From assembly GCA_016584305.1 (NCBI GenBank), contig JACEEZ010001193.1, forward strand, positions 84,501 to 148,500: DNA of 64,000 nucleotides, read 5' to 3'. This document shows, piece after piece, positions 23,461-36,169 of this stretch (positions are counted from its first letter, which is position 1; every line of letters begins with the position of its first letter). The position numbers were made by a program, and so were the translations under genes. The notes under the pieces are model-generated. The model ran no database searches. It saw only the letters and a program-made list of their open reading frames with translations, and was not told the DNA's origin. The stretch is from Chionoecetes opilio. Taxonomy: Eukaryota > Arthropoda > Malacostraca > Decapoda > Majidae.

Positions 23461-23917
23461 TTACTGATGTTATTATCATCTTTTCGGCCCGCTTTTTCCT
23501 CCATCTGTTGCACGCCTGGCTAATGTGTTTTCCACTTACTAGTCTTTTTTTATTTTTTTTATTTCCGCCGACTTTCTGTTTAAGGGGGTAAAACACTAGC
23601 ACATTTTCCTCCCATTTCACCAAAAAGTGACCCCTGCCAGCCACAGAGTGGGAGGAAAATATGCTTCCGGAATTTTCGGGGCCAATCGTCCACTTGTGGG
23701 AGGTAGGATCAAACATGGCGTCAGAGGTTTACCTCTTCGTCAGTTTACTTATTTATTATGCACTATACTTAATTGGCTTCTGAATGGTAATTATATACAA
23801 ATCGTATTTATTAAAGAAGCTTCAAGCTTAGTAGTGCAGTGCAGTTAATTATGGGATAAGTTTATAATAATTTATGACCAAGAGCCAAAAACTCATTCTT
23901 GTTTGTTTTAGTAGTTT

Positions 23918-23975
23918 CTAGGGTGGGCGAGCCGACGCGCCCCCAGGCGTATGCCCCCAATGATTGATTGATTGC
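23918..23975 (+). mobile_element. 3'-end fragment of the window's non-LTR element
   Basis: GGGTGGGCGAGCCGACGCGCC, then CCCAATGATTGATTGATTG, matches the 3' end and short-repeat tail of the LINE at 34470-35880. Confidence 0.75.
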
Positions 23976-23986
23976 TTGCCTCTGTG

Positions 23987-23989
<3 letters not shown>

Positions 23990-24051
<62 letters not shown>
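23990..24051. repeat. (TA)n tract
   Basis: About 60 bases of TA next to the LINE tail, just outside the right arm of the ZP inverted duplication. Confidence 0.95.
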
Positions 24052-24053
<2 letters not shown>

Positions 24054-24089
24054 CGCGTGTTCATCTTGTATCATTAATAAGATAATTTT

Positions 24090-25400
24090 TTCTTGTGCAT
24101 TGTGCAAAAGGAAATCTTTTGTATATATGGATAGCGTATGCACGTTCTTCCCTGGTCTTAAGATTCGAACAGCCCCTGAACGGGTTTGTTTGACGGCAAC
24201 GCTGGATTCACAGTCTAATTTGCTTCCTCGCAACCATAGCTTCCTTGGTCGCAACGATGTATTCCTGACCGACAGTATATATAGTCACAGCGTCCAGCCA
24301 GGAGGCCCCTGACAACCATGCTTCTCCGCCGATCCCTGTTTGCCGGTGTTGCCCTGGTGAGTGCATTAGCCCTGTTGCCTTGTGATTGTTGAAGCTTGTA
24401 GGTATGAATTGTTCATTGCTGTGATAAATTTAGTTTCATTCAGTTTATGCATTATATATTTGCTTGTTTGAGATTGTGGCGGTGGAGGCGGCGACAATAA
24501 CGAAGCCTGAAGTGCATACTCACCCTCCTGCTTATGTTTCACAAGAGGAGACCAAACCCCGGGGTCATCAACGTCCTCCTCCACATTTAGCGGCACAGAA
24601 CCAGAATCCTTCAGAGCCTCACTTTTTACCCGCTCGTCCAGTGACTCCCAAAGGTTTATAATTTCTATTTGTATTTTGAGATAGTTAGAATGTTACAATT
24701 TTTTGTTTTACACCATTATGAGTATGGCCATTGCACAGGACCGAAAGAGAACTTCGTGGGCTCTACCTCTCATTTCCCGGCACAATTGGGTCTCTATTCC
24801 GAAGTGGCGCCGCGCAAGGTGGTAGATACCCAGGTCAGGTGTCTGAAGACTCACATGCAGGTTACATTCAGGTCAGTGACTGTTTGCTGTAGTAGTTCTT
24901 TGTAGAGGTGTGCAATGGTTAGTTGCGGTAATTCTTTTCATGAGGACTTCCTTTCTTTATTATTGTGCGTTGTCTTTGCAGATTCACCGCTCCTTTCAAT
25001 GGCTATATCTACCCCTACTATCACTTCAGTGAATGCTTACTGTTCAAAGGCAGAGGTGCTCAGGAATCAACGATGGATCTGAAGCATGGAACCTGTGGTG
25101 ACGCTGAGAATAGGATCGTCGTCAGGGATAGGTCCTACCTGGATCCTCTGATAGAGGTCAGACCTTAAGCAAAATCAATCTTCCTCCATAATAGCTTTAC
25201 TAAAAATATTTCTACCTATGCTTTCTGACTCTTGCAGCACCGCCTAATGATTCAATGGGAGACTGATATAGTGAGTGAAGACGACGTGAGTGTGATAGTC
25301 CGCTGCGACCGACCCGACGACTTCAATAAGACTGTAGAGTGGAGCTTCGAGACCCTAACACCCGCGGTCTTTACTTAAAAAATCTCTGCATCCTGGTAAA
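24090..25400. repeat. Right arm of ZP inverted duplication
   Basis: Mirror of 20280-21570 at high identity across exons and introns. Homology ends at about 25400, just past the donor position of exon 5. Confidence 0.88.
24318..25385 (+). pseudogene. Inverted partial copy of the ZP gene (exons 1-5)
   Basis: Exons 24318-24356, 24473-24653, 24739-24871, 24982-25156 and from 25238 match the intact gene in order, length and splice sites. Exon 5 is damaged: an extra base changes CTACAC to CTAACAC near 25357, and the shifted frame then runs into a stop. A cysteine codon in exon 5 (IVCEDD) reads Ser (IVSEDD). Exons 6-10 (second half of the ZP domain, furin site, membrane helix) are absent. The copy has a TATATATA about 40 bases before its ATG where the intact gene reads GTGTAGTCATAG. 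It could still make a short secreted product, but the simplest reading is a pseudogene left by an inverted duplication. Confidence 0.85.
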
Positions 25401-26040
25401 TAAATGGGGCGAAGCACTTTTTTTCGTAAAATTCAGTCACTTCCGTGTGTTCTGAGACATTGACAATTTTTTCCTGTTTAAGTTTTAGTTCTTTCTCTGA
25501 TGGAGATACATTGTGATCCATCTAAACTGCGACCATAGGATTTGGTGATGCAAATTTTTTTTTATGGGTTTCGGATGAAAACAAAATCTCTGAATTTTTA
25601 CACTACCGTAGATATCACCATAATCCCGCAGGTCCGCATAATTACCCATCGGATAGAGATTCCGGAGCATTTACAACTGGGCCTTTAAACGCTTAGTGCT
25701 GTACGTGGTCCATTGGAGTTATTATGGATTGATATGCAGTTTCAACCAATATATTGACCAAAACTCTAGCTCCTGACCTAATGGGTCACTACACTTATGA
25801 TCCCGTTATATAGAGCCTGTGAATCTCGGTCAAATATACATATTTTGTGGACTAAATAGATACATTTTTGTACATGCTTCTATAGTATAGTTTTTTCAAA
25901 TCAAAAGATTATTCAAATTCATTCAACAAATGTAACATTGGTGTCTAGGATGCATAGAAAATGAAAATATAGAGTCAATTGTAACTATGTTCTCCATAAA
26001 ATCAACTCGTACATACCATTCAAGATTCGATAAACGTCTC

Positions 26041-26041
<1 letters not shown>
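25401..26041. other. No gene seen
   Basis: AT-rich sequence beyond the right arm of the inverted duplication. No feature recognised. Confidence 0.4.

Positions 26042-26112
<71 letters not shown>
26042..26112. repeat. (TA)n tract
   Basis: Uninterrupted TA run of about 70 bases. Confidence 0.95.
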
Positions 26113-26115
<3 letters not shown>

Positions 26116-26429
26116 AGAAAAAGGAAGTAGGTGAAAATCCATATTTTTTATTGATAACAAAAACAAAATAGTAAAGTTAAGCCAGTTTAGTTTGTTTAGT
26201 TTTAATATAATTTCCATTAAATATATATTTCTGGTTTAATAAGAACACACTTTAACAAAATAAGTATTGAGAATAACTGACTAAGAATGATATTGACCCA
26301 CAAATCTTTCAAACACATTAAAAGTAACAGGTACATATACAGATTTGTATAATTACAGGTACATATACATATTTATATTTATACATATTACATATTTACA
26401 ACCTCTGAACACGCTTTATCACTTTTGAC

Positions 26430-28220
26430 ATTATTGATTGTTTTTAGCATATTGTCCTCAATGTTCAGGTTATGTAAAGATATTTTCAAGCGTTTCATGT
26501 GATATATTGCATGCATTAAGCCACTTAGGGTTTCATTTTTTTAAGAGAGGATCTTTGACAAGTTTTAGTTAGATTTAGTTTGCTGAAAAAATGCTCAACC
26601 GCTGCATTTGAAAAGGGTAGTGAGAAGAGGGTGGATATGACTATATGGTTAAATTGGGATAACATGGCAGTCCTGCATCATTTTTTCTATTCAGCACAAT
26701 ATCCCAATACTTTGAAGTGGAGTTGATTAGAAAGTTCTTCATCCAAACAGTGCAGTCTCCATTCTTCATCCACAAGATTTTTATTGGCATACTTTGGTAA
26801 TTGTGGCAGTTCATCAAATATATATGCTAAGGATGGAGGATTCAGAGTTGATGCAGAACGAGGGTTTACACAGGCCACTACTTCATGAATTTTCTCATTG
26901 AGTGAATATCTTTTCTGAATCTGGGATACAGCTTCAATCAAGAAGACTGACATGACTTATAAAACTGTGAAAGTTCTGCGCTAGTTACTGTTCCCGATTG
27001 TTTTAGATCCCTTACTGTTGCTGATGCACTCACTCCTAGATATACATTCTCAACAGGAATTAAGACATTTGAAAAAATATGTTGACCAGGACTAAGTAAT
27101 GAAATGTCAGCATTCTTAACAAAGCTCACATCCATGAAGTCAGTACACAAGCTTCGAATGAGTTTGCATGTCTCAGTTTTCAGTGTGAAAAAAATTGGAG
27201 CCTCAGACTGGAAGAACGTATTATAACTATTGAACTTACCCAAGTTGTAATCCAGAAATTCGAGGTAGGCTTGGGTAAGCTTGTTTTTCAAGGCAGTAAC
27301 AATCATATCATTTACATGTGTTGGGTCACTAAATGTTAATTCTGTGAAATAAAGCTCCAATGCATCCCACTGTTCTACCTAGCAATCTTTTCACACATGC
27401 CTGTACAGACAACCACCTGGTTTGGCCTGGAGCCAGGATTTTATGAGGTTCAATATCAAAAAAATTTTGAAACTCTTTGAATGCATGTTGCCTCTTGGAG
27501 CTAAGACTAAATTAAGTGTGCAAAAATGTTACGGCATAAATCTTCAACATATTTTGGGAGTTTGAGGCAAGCATTTGATGCACACCACATGATTCATCTA
27601 TAGATGAATCATGTGGCATGAACATTTGACAATTATGACTTGAGGCAAATATTCTTTTAACAATGTAGCTACTGAATGGTTGGCTCCCATCATCACATTT
27701 GTAGTGTCAAAACAAAACCCAACAATATTATTAACAGGAATGTTTTTTGATGTGAAACATTCCTTCATGGCATTGAACAGTCCTACAGCTGAGCTATCAT
27801 TAACCTCTATCAAACCTACGAAAGAGTTTCAAGTTATCTTTCTCCAAAAATTGTGCTATACGCACAATGTTTAGTTGTACTCCTGTCTGTTGTCTCATCT
27901 ATAATTACAGAAAAAACCTTTCACGTAAGATTCCAAAGAGTTCAGTGCCGATCGAAAATGCTTTCCAAGCACTTGTCTTATTATGTTTGAGGCTCTTTGC
28001 TTTCCTAGTTTTACTTTTTTTAAAGACATCGCATCAGGAAACATGGCTTTTAGGAGGTCTAGTAAGGGTTCACATAAGAAAATAGGCAAGTGATGTTCTG
28101 ATAGAAAAGCACACACCCGAAGTTCAATTTTCCGTGCAGACTTTTCGATTGGGTCATTTGCAATAATAAAACTGGCAACTGACTATCTTAGAAATTTCAC
28201 CAATTTTCGTCATCTGGTGA
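26430..28220 (-). pseudogene. hAT-family transposase relic, copy 1
   Basis: Open segments on the minus strand at 27895-28116, 27598-27813, 26938-27360 and 26687-26953 follow one another in different frames. They include NNIVGFCFDTTNVMMGANHS (a conserved hAT catalytic-core stretch) and KCSCHMIHL, which resemble the core of ZBED/ZMYM/SCAND3-like hAT transposases. Frame breaks, an inserted 16-bp inverted repeat that creates a stop (27585-27616), and a DIRS fragment at 28230 show it is dead. A corrupted second copy lies at about 47400-48300. Confidence 0.7.
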
Positions 28221-28229
28221 AAATTGACG

Positions 28230-28850
28230 GCTTTGAAGTATGAAAAGCCTATTTTTGGGTCCCTGACAGAGCTAGTGCACTAAGCTATAGGATAGGAAAG
28301 ATCGCCACCCAGGGCAAACCCTGGGTATACAGGCAACCAATACCGACATCTGGTTAGGTAACCAGGCTACACTTAGATCTGAAAGAAAAAGAAACACACG
28401 TCTGGCAACGCCGTGCCAATCCTGACCGAGGCCGGCTGTCCGCCAGCCGGCTCGGAGCCATCATAACCATCCCAATAATCATCCCCGGGGAGAGGGGCTG
28501 AAAACTTGGCGGGGAAGGAAGGGCGGGAGGCCGAAGGCCGTGCACTAGCTCTGTCAGGGACCCAAAAATAGGCTTTCATACTTCAAAGCCTCATTTTAGG
28601 TCCCTTAGAGCTAGTGCACTAAGCTACCTGCCACTTGGAGACGGGCAAGAAGCCCCGACCCCCGCGGGGAGGCAAAAGAGCAACTGCACAAGAACAAAAC
28701 GATACACTAGATACTCACCCGAATCAGCGAACGTCAATGGGAGGCCGCGTCCCCACCCCGCCCTCGACGGAGGAGTCCAGGCAACACGGGGATCAATCCG
28801 GAGGGCCCCNGGAAAAAGGCTCGACCCCAAAACGCCGTGTGACAAAAGCG
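28230..28850. mobile_element. DIRS-like retrotransposon end fragment
   Basis: GACGGCTTTGAAGTATGAAA at 28231 and its inverse at about 28540-28590 form inverted terminal repeats. Between them CTGGCAACGCCGTGCCA and CGGCTGTCCGCCAGCCGG match the end of the larger DIRS at 35988. A third, direct partial copy follows at about 28595-28630. Inserted beside the hAT relic. The fragment runs up to the single N. Confidence 0.75.
28810..28810. other. Ambiguous base N
   Basis: The only N in the window. It marks the change from clean sequence to the first homopolymer-rich stretch, and so is probably an assembly join or unresolved consensus. Confidence 0.9.
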
Positions 28851-31800
28851 CATTTTTTCCCACCACACGGGCATCTTTTGGTAGCAATAAACAAAAGATG
28901 CTGGAAAATATCGTTCGTGTGCCCGGGGCCTTACACATCATAACATCGCTTTTTTTAATCGTTTGTGGGATCAGTCACTTAACTCCGTTTTTTGACTTCA
29001 GAAAATATTAGACAAGGGAAAAAGAGGGTGAAAGGAACCAAAAAAAATCAAAAAAGAAAAGAGGCGAATTCCAAAAGAAGACAATCTCCCCCAAGAAAAC
29101 AACGTTCAGTCTAAATGGCTGAAGGTAAGTATTAGCGTGTTCATGTAGAAAATTTTCGGGTTTCATGGAACCCCCTTAATTGCCCCGTGCAAATAATAAA
29201 ATTTTGTAGAATGTGAGCGGTTTTGTCCCCTATTTCGCCATTCCCTTTCATTTTACAAATTGCAATGATAAACAGTGGGTAACCCTTATTCCCATTTCCT
29301 TCACTGTATAGAATTCACAGGTACTAGTAAGTGAAGAATATTAGCAAGGTCAAGTTTAACTCGTTATATAATATACATTTTATGATCGTCTTTATTGGTC
29401 CCTAAAATTGCACTTAGAAAAAAAAACCTTATGTGCATTTCTTGTTTTAACATTTGTTTTTTTCATGAGGGACGGGCCGGGGATATTGGCTTGTACGTAG
29501 GGAAACGTTACGGACCTTTGGTTTCGTAGAGATTTTTGGACCAAATTGAGTGTTTGATTTGGAAAAACACTACGCCCCGCGCGTGCCCGCCCCCCAAAAA
29601 CCTTCAGTCTTCCCAGGGCCCGTCGGGGGAGAAGCCTCCGGTGTTCACCCGCTATGCAAAAACTTCCCCACCCGTGGAAAGTTTTGCTGCTGGTGTTTAC
29701 GAGTTTCTCAAAACCTTGCCCGGAGTCGCTTCACAGATCCCTGGCAAACCCTTGAAGGTGGGCCGTAGGCCCATTACAGAGGGGTACGGGGAAAGGTCTT
29801 TGGAGGGGGGCCCGCCGACTCAAAAAATTTTTGGGGTTGTCCCAAAAAGGGGCAGCTCAGGGCTGGTACGCGCCGTTTAGACGGGGGCCCATTTTAGTCC
29901 CCCTGACGCTTTATAATAGGGCTGGACGGGGTTTACATCCCCCGTAGGTGTTTTGTTTCTGCCTTTGTGGCAGTCTTTTTTTTGTTGGGTTTTTTAAAGT
30001 TTTTTTTCCCCTTTTCTGCGTTATTTTTGAGTCATGCCCCACTCTAACGGCAGGGCAATTTCCACTCTCCTCGCCCTTCGTCAGGAGAGGAACTATCGCC
30101 ATCAGGAAGTATGGCATCGAACCATCCTCACAAGACAAGACGATCTTTGCTTCCACCGCCCTCTCCCTGACGTCAACCGCCCCCCTACTCCTGCCCTACC
30201 CTGAAAAAGACTCCTGCTCGCCCTAGCTCCCCCAAGAGAGCTGCGCTACCCGTGTTTCCCCCTTCGCGCTTGAAAAATGCGATTCCCCTAAACCCTTTCA
30301 AGGATAATTTTACTCCCCTCTCTTTGAACCCCCCTCAAAGATCGAAAAATCCCCCCAACTGTCGCCTCCCCCCTCGGCCGCATTGCAACCCCTAACCGTT
30401 CCCGCACGCAGCCCCCAACCCCGAAAACAAGCTCCCACTCTTTCCATTTCCGTGGCCCACCCCGGGGATTTTCGGAAAGGAGCGGGCACCCCCTGCCCCT
30501 CCGGGGCCGTCAAGAATAATATAGCCTCGTTTAATCCTATATATATACTTTTTCGATCACATTAATCGGGTCCCTAAGCTGCACTTAAAAAAAAATCTTT
30601 ATGTGCATTTTTTGTGTAGTCCCCCCCCTTAGCTAGTTTTAATTTTTAAGCAAGGGAGTGCCAGGAAAAAAATTGGGGGGGAACCCACCCCAATGAGGTT
30701 GGGGGGGTGGGTGGCGAGCAAAGCGGGGCTTATCAGTGGGGGGCGGGAAGCGCGTAAGCCCCCAATCTTTTTTTTTTTGAAGAATGACTTAATTGGGGGC
30801 ATATTGAGCCCTATGGGGGGCCTTTTTTGGTTTATTTGATGATATTCAATATAGAAAATTGATGATTTTTATCCATACACTCCTAAAGGAGTTTTAAATT
30901 GGGGGGGATGGCCCATTTCCCCCCCCCCCCTCTGGCTACGCAATGTTGAAGGGCTCAAAAACCCTGGCGATTATGTCCCCACCCACAAAAAGGGGGGGGG
31001 GAAATTTAAGATTTAGAAAATATTGAGGTTACGGTTTTTTAAATGAACGACTCTTTAAAACGGGGTTTTCTTTATTATCTTCAAGATCAGTAACAATTCC
31101 CCCCCGTAGTCCCCTTTTTTGACTCATTTTCCCGCTACATTTTGTTTTAACTTTTTGTTTATTTCTTTGGGAACAGGCTTGGAGTTTTGGCATTGTAATG
31201 GGAATTTTTCGGGGTTTTTGTAGGGATTTATGCCCAAAAAGAGTTGATTTTGGCAACACTGGGGGGGGGGGTGAGGGTAGGTTTAAAGCGGCAGTAGTGT
31301 ACCAGTAAAATCGTCAGCAAATACTAAAAAGAAGTTTAGGAAGTTTTAGGGAAAAAAAGGGAAAGTTTCAAGGAGGGTCTACGGAAAAAGATGGAAGCAC
31401 CTGGAAAAACACTGCAACCAGGGGGGCAGAATAGTGAGTGTGGGGTGTTTGTGGCTCGTGCCTTTTCGTCCCTTAAAATAAACTTGTTTTAAAAGGGAAG
31501 CCTATTTTTTTTTTGACACCTTTTTAGTTTGGATTAAACTACACCATCAACAACTCCCCTTTTTTGACAGACACACGCAGATACAGCCGGGTTTTAGAGG
31601 TCGCGTGGGGGGCCCCGTGCTCTCTCCCAGAAAGTCGCCAGCAATCCGGGAAAGGGTTTCCCCTCTGTGAGCACGCTGGGGCTTTGGAGTGTTTTAAAAA
31701 ACAGACACATAAGAATGTAATGGCAAATGGAGCTTCAAACTGAAAAATTTTAGAAACTTTTGGAAAAAAGGGTTACTTAAGTTTTATTATAAAATTTTTT

Positions 31801-34750
31801 GAGGTACCGTGAATAATGGGAATTGCTTGTTTTTCGTATAAAAACTTTTGAGTAAGTTATGAAGCAAAACCCTATTTAAAAGGACAACAAATTGTATCAA
31901 AAATGTGGAATATACTTCCCTTTTCATCTTGCGAATTATTTTTCCACAATAGTTTTATTGCCTTATAAACAAATTTTAAAATTTTGTAGATGGCCCAACA
32001 TATAATAGTAGCAGTAAACGGTGAAAATTTTTCCTTGGAATAAAGAACACTATTATAACCAGAATGGCAACAGTTCAGTGGCACTAAAAAATTGCCGAAT
32101 AACCCGGCAAAAATTTAAGATAACAAAAAAGCCTCTTAACAGTTACCTTTCCCGTGACTTAGAGGGACACTTGAAGAGAGCACAATCCACGCCCAAACAG
32201 TAAAGGAGGAGTTTAGGTCGAAGTTTCAGTAGTGGATTATTGTAAGTCAAGTAAAAAATTTTAATATCATACCGGGGACAAAATAGCGCTTTATAGGTCG
32301 AAATATAAAACCGTGCAGGAGGGTTGATGCAGGGGTGGGTTTACCGGATCTTCTTATCCGGGATGATGTACCTCCGAGGTATAATCACGTCCCCAAACTA
32401 GCCGGCCACAACACCCCAGCGAAGGAATATTTCCCCCGTAGGGGGCATCGAACGAGCTTAGTGTTGAGAGCTGATTTTGGGAAAACCATCTAGGAACACC
32501 CGGTTTCAAATGGGGTCCATGATAACTTTTTTTGGGGGTGGTCCAAGAGTTCACGAATTGGAAATAATGAAAATACATGAAACCCAAAAAGTTGCTGTTA
32601 ATACATTATTTTTTTCTGAAAAATTGTTTATTTTTTTATAGGAGATATATTTAAACCCAACCCTTACCACCCCTAAAATCTACCGTTTTTTATCATATCT
32701 TAAAAAAAAAAAGGAGATGGTCCAGGATTATTTTTTTAAAATTTGGGTAGGGGCCCGGCTTGAAACGGTTTAGAACCCCTGATCTAGACAGACCAAGACC
32801 GTGAGGGTATTATAGTTCGCACCAACCTGTGGGGGGGCACCGTGGTGTTTGCTACGCGGCTAGCTTGAATCGCGGTCCCCGGTTGAATCCGGGCAGGCAG
32901 TCGGGGGGGAAACCCAATTATGTTTTATCCATCTTTCGGGATGGTCGATAAATGGGTCCGGGGGAAAAAGCAAGGTAACTATGGAACCCCGATGTCACAC
33001 TGCCCTTTTTTGGGAGTAAGGGTTTCTCCCCCCAAAAGGCTAACAGATTAATGCGATAGAAGAGCCCGAGGCCACGCGAGCTAGCGTAGTACTCTTTTTT
33101 TTATACCTTACCAACCCTGTGCGGGCAGCTTTTGGAGTGAAAAAATCGATATTGGCAAAATTTCCGTGTTTATACAGAGGTTCTTTAGCGATACCCTTGA
33201 TTTTTTCCCAATGGATTTTTATTGGTCAAAATTCGTTTTTGTACCCTTATATTCAAAGGGTATATGGAGTTTAAAACCCATGAGATGGATGATCAAAATA
33301 TAAGAGGGTGGTAACTATAGTTTTTGCAAGGAGATTTAAACTATTTAAATTTTTCATTCCGAGAGGCGTTTTAATAAGAGGGGAAAAATAAGAAGACTAG
33401 GAGAAAAAGACCCGAAAACCCAAAAAAAATGCACGGCAGATCTACATGTAAATTTATACATTTTTTTTTCTGAAAATTTTTTGGAGGGGAAGGTTCAAAA
33501 TTTTTTTTGTAACTATTCTTGGCATGATCACATTGTGCCATAGATTTGATAATCCTGAAACATAGGGAAGGCACACACACATATAGAGAATATGAGTTTG
33601 AGGGCCCCGTTCAGACCCCTTTTTTCGGTGTAGGCGTTGTAAATGGGGTAATGGGCTGTATCAAACCCGTGGTAAGGTGGGCCTTCATGCTGTCTTGACC
33701 CACTGGCAAAGGGGGGGTCACTTCCACGGCAGGGTGCTGCTGCAGCTATGGCAAACAAAAACCCCAGTCGGAGTTCCCCGATGTCTTTGGAACTCTCCCC
33801 GATCAGCGCATGGGAAAGGGCCCCTTTTGGTGTAGCATGTAACCCACTGTTTAAAAACTCGGGTCTGGAAAGGTATCCCAAAATTTAAAAATGTGTGTGA
33901 CAAAGACTACTGTATAGGGCTTTCTACTCTTTTTGGGCTATTTCCAGGGAGGTCCGTTTTGCATTCCTGACATTTTCGAACATCCTCCCACTCCCTTCCT
34001 ATGGTTTTTCATATAAAGATATACCCTTATTTTATAAATGTTTTTCTATAATTTGTCAAATAAAAAAAATGTAAAATACACTAAAGAATGCCATTATGAG
34101 AGAGTTGAAAAAAATATGCATGAATTAAATTTACTTTTAATTCGCCTTTAATATTTTGCGAAAAACATTTTACATGAAACATATCAATAAAAGGATTGTT
34201 TTTTAGCTTTCCATTGATATTTCGTTTTCTGATAAAGAATTAGTACTTGCATAAATTTGTGGACCCCCCCAACCAACCCGGGGACCCTCCCAAATGACGC
34301 TTCACACCAGGGGTTTTAAACCAGGGGGCCGATTTCCCCCCATTGACGAAACCGCACCCTCTCTTTTACGAATCAGAGAGGCTGTAGCAAAGTGAAGGGG
34401 GAAAGGACTGGTGTTTTTAAAATCCCCGGGGGACTCCCCAAAAGCTGGGGGTGAGGCCTGATCCCCGGGTTGCATGCTTTGGGGGCCCTGTGGCAAAGGT
34501 ACCCTTCCTCCTGATGGAAAAGGGGGCTGGGCGGCCCATTGGAAAGGGAAAGGGGACCGTCAGGACGCAACAATTTCCGCGGTATTACACTGCTCAGCGT
34601 ACCCGGCCCCGGTGCTTGCCCATTATTGGGACACAATTGCAGTATTGGGAAACATCGAGACCCAGCAGTCGGGTTTTACGCCTGGTAATCAAAAAGGACC
34701 CTATCCCAGCGCTTCGGTCCCGGGGGAACGCGACGGGGTTTTTGACAGGG
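28811..34750. other. Homopolymer-smoothed, unreliable sequence (block 1)
   Basis: Short blocks of one base (GGGG, CCCC, AAAA, TTTT) dominate and near-complementary words are lost. ORFs here have no family resemblance. Only the SINE at 32825 and the beginning of the LINE at about 34470 can be recognised, both blurred. See the finding on assembly quality. Confidence 0.7.
32825..33110 (+). mobile_element. tRNA-like SINE, blurred copy
   Basis: CACCGTGGTGTTTGCTACGC head, B-box CCGGTTGAATCCGGGC, body with TTTCGGGATGGTCGATAAAT and a 3' end CACGCGAGCTAGCGTAGTAC. Intermixed with abnormal homopolymers. Confidence 0.6.
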
Positions 34751-35880
34751 GATGCTTGCGCCTAGTTGTCTCAAAAGGCGTTTGACTCAGTGCTTGTGAG
34801 TCACTCGGGATCTTCTGCATTTTCGGGGGATTCCTGCAAGGACTATTGGTTTGATAACTGGTCTGTATTCTGGGACTGAGAGTGCTGTGAAGTGTGGGGC
34901 AGGTGTATCCAGCTTCTTTCCTGTGAATACAGGAGTGAGGCAAGGGTGCGTCCTTGCCCCATCACTTTTCAACGCTTGTATGGACTGGGTATTGGACAAT
35001 GTTGTAGATCAAAGTGATTGTGGAGCATCCGTCGGCAACACCAAGATCACTGATCTTGTTTTTGCCGATGATGCAGTAATCTTTGCTGAGTCGCTGGAGG
35101 TCCTGGTGATGGCTCTCGAGGCGCTGCCACGAGGAGGCAAAGCCTTGGGACTTGAGGTCTCCAGGCTCAAGACCAAGGTCCAGGTATTTGGAGACTTACT
35201 AGATGAAGCAGTACAGTCTGTTCATGCGTGTGGCGAGGACATTGAGATCTTGGAAAGTTTTACATACCTTGGTAGCGCAGTCCATAATGACGGCGGGTCA
35301 CGTCAAGAAGTCTTACGGCGGATTGGCATAGCCCACGGTGTTATGGACTCGCTCAGCGGGAGTATTTGGCGTTGTCGGTACCTGTGCAGGAGGACAAAGA
35401 TCCGGATCTTCAAGTCGCTTGTGATCCCTGTCTTACTCTTATGGTTGTGAGACATGGACACTAAATAGTGACTTGAAGAGACGAATCAATGCCTTTGGTA
35501 ATAAGTGTCTTCGCAGAATCATGGGTATCGCTGGGATGATTACGTGTCAAATCAACGATTGCACCGTGAGACTGAATCGAGGCCTATTACCTGCTTAGTC
35601 CGTCAGCGCCAACTTGGGCTATATGGGCATGTGGCACGCTACCCTGAAGCCGATCCTTCCCATCAGGTTGTATCTGTAAGAGACAATCCGGCGTGGAGGA
35701 GGCCAAGGGGGCGCCCACAAGGCTCGTGGCTGGGGCAAGTTGATGTTTCTGTCGAGATCTGCTTGGTATGGGAAAGGAGCCTGCATGGGAACTCGCGCGT
35801 GGTGACCCCCGGGAGTGGCGTCGTAGGGTGGGCGAGGCGACGCGCCCCCCGGCGTATGCCCCCAATGATTGATTGATAAA
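34470..35880 (+). mobile_element. Non-LTR retrotransposon (LINE), 3' part with RT
   Basis: Reverse transcriptase pieces in order: QQSGFTPG (about 34660), a broken FDSV region near 34780, VNTGVRQGCVLAPSLFNACM (about 34923) and the catalytic FADD in LVFADDAVIF (about 35050-35080), then thumb sequence with YLGSAVHNDGGS and, after a stop/shift near 35448, CLRRIMGI. It ends in CCCCAATGATTGATTGATA, a short-repeat tail typical of non-LTR elements. Endonuclease and ORF1 are not seen. The part left of about 34750 is blurred, the rest clean. Two related copies: 23918-23975 and 58105-59320. Clade uncertain; no search was possible. Confidence 0.8.
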
Positions 35881-36169
35881 TTAGCGTTAACTAAATAAAT
35901 ATCCATCAATCGGGAAAACTACCCGATTGATGTAATTTTTTTAATTAACGCTAATTTATGCATGGTTCTAATTCATTTATCAGAAAATGACGGCTTTGAA
36001 GTATGAAAAGCCTATTTTTGGGTCCCTGACAGAGGTAGTGCACTAAGCTATAGGATAGGAAAGATCGCCACCCAGGGCAAACCCTGGGTATACAGGCAAC
36101 CAATACCGACATCTGGTTAGGTAATCAGGCTACACTCAGAACTGAAAGAAAAAGAAACACACGTCTGGC

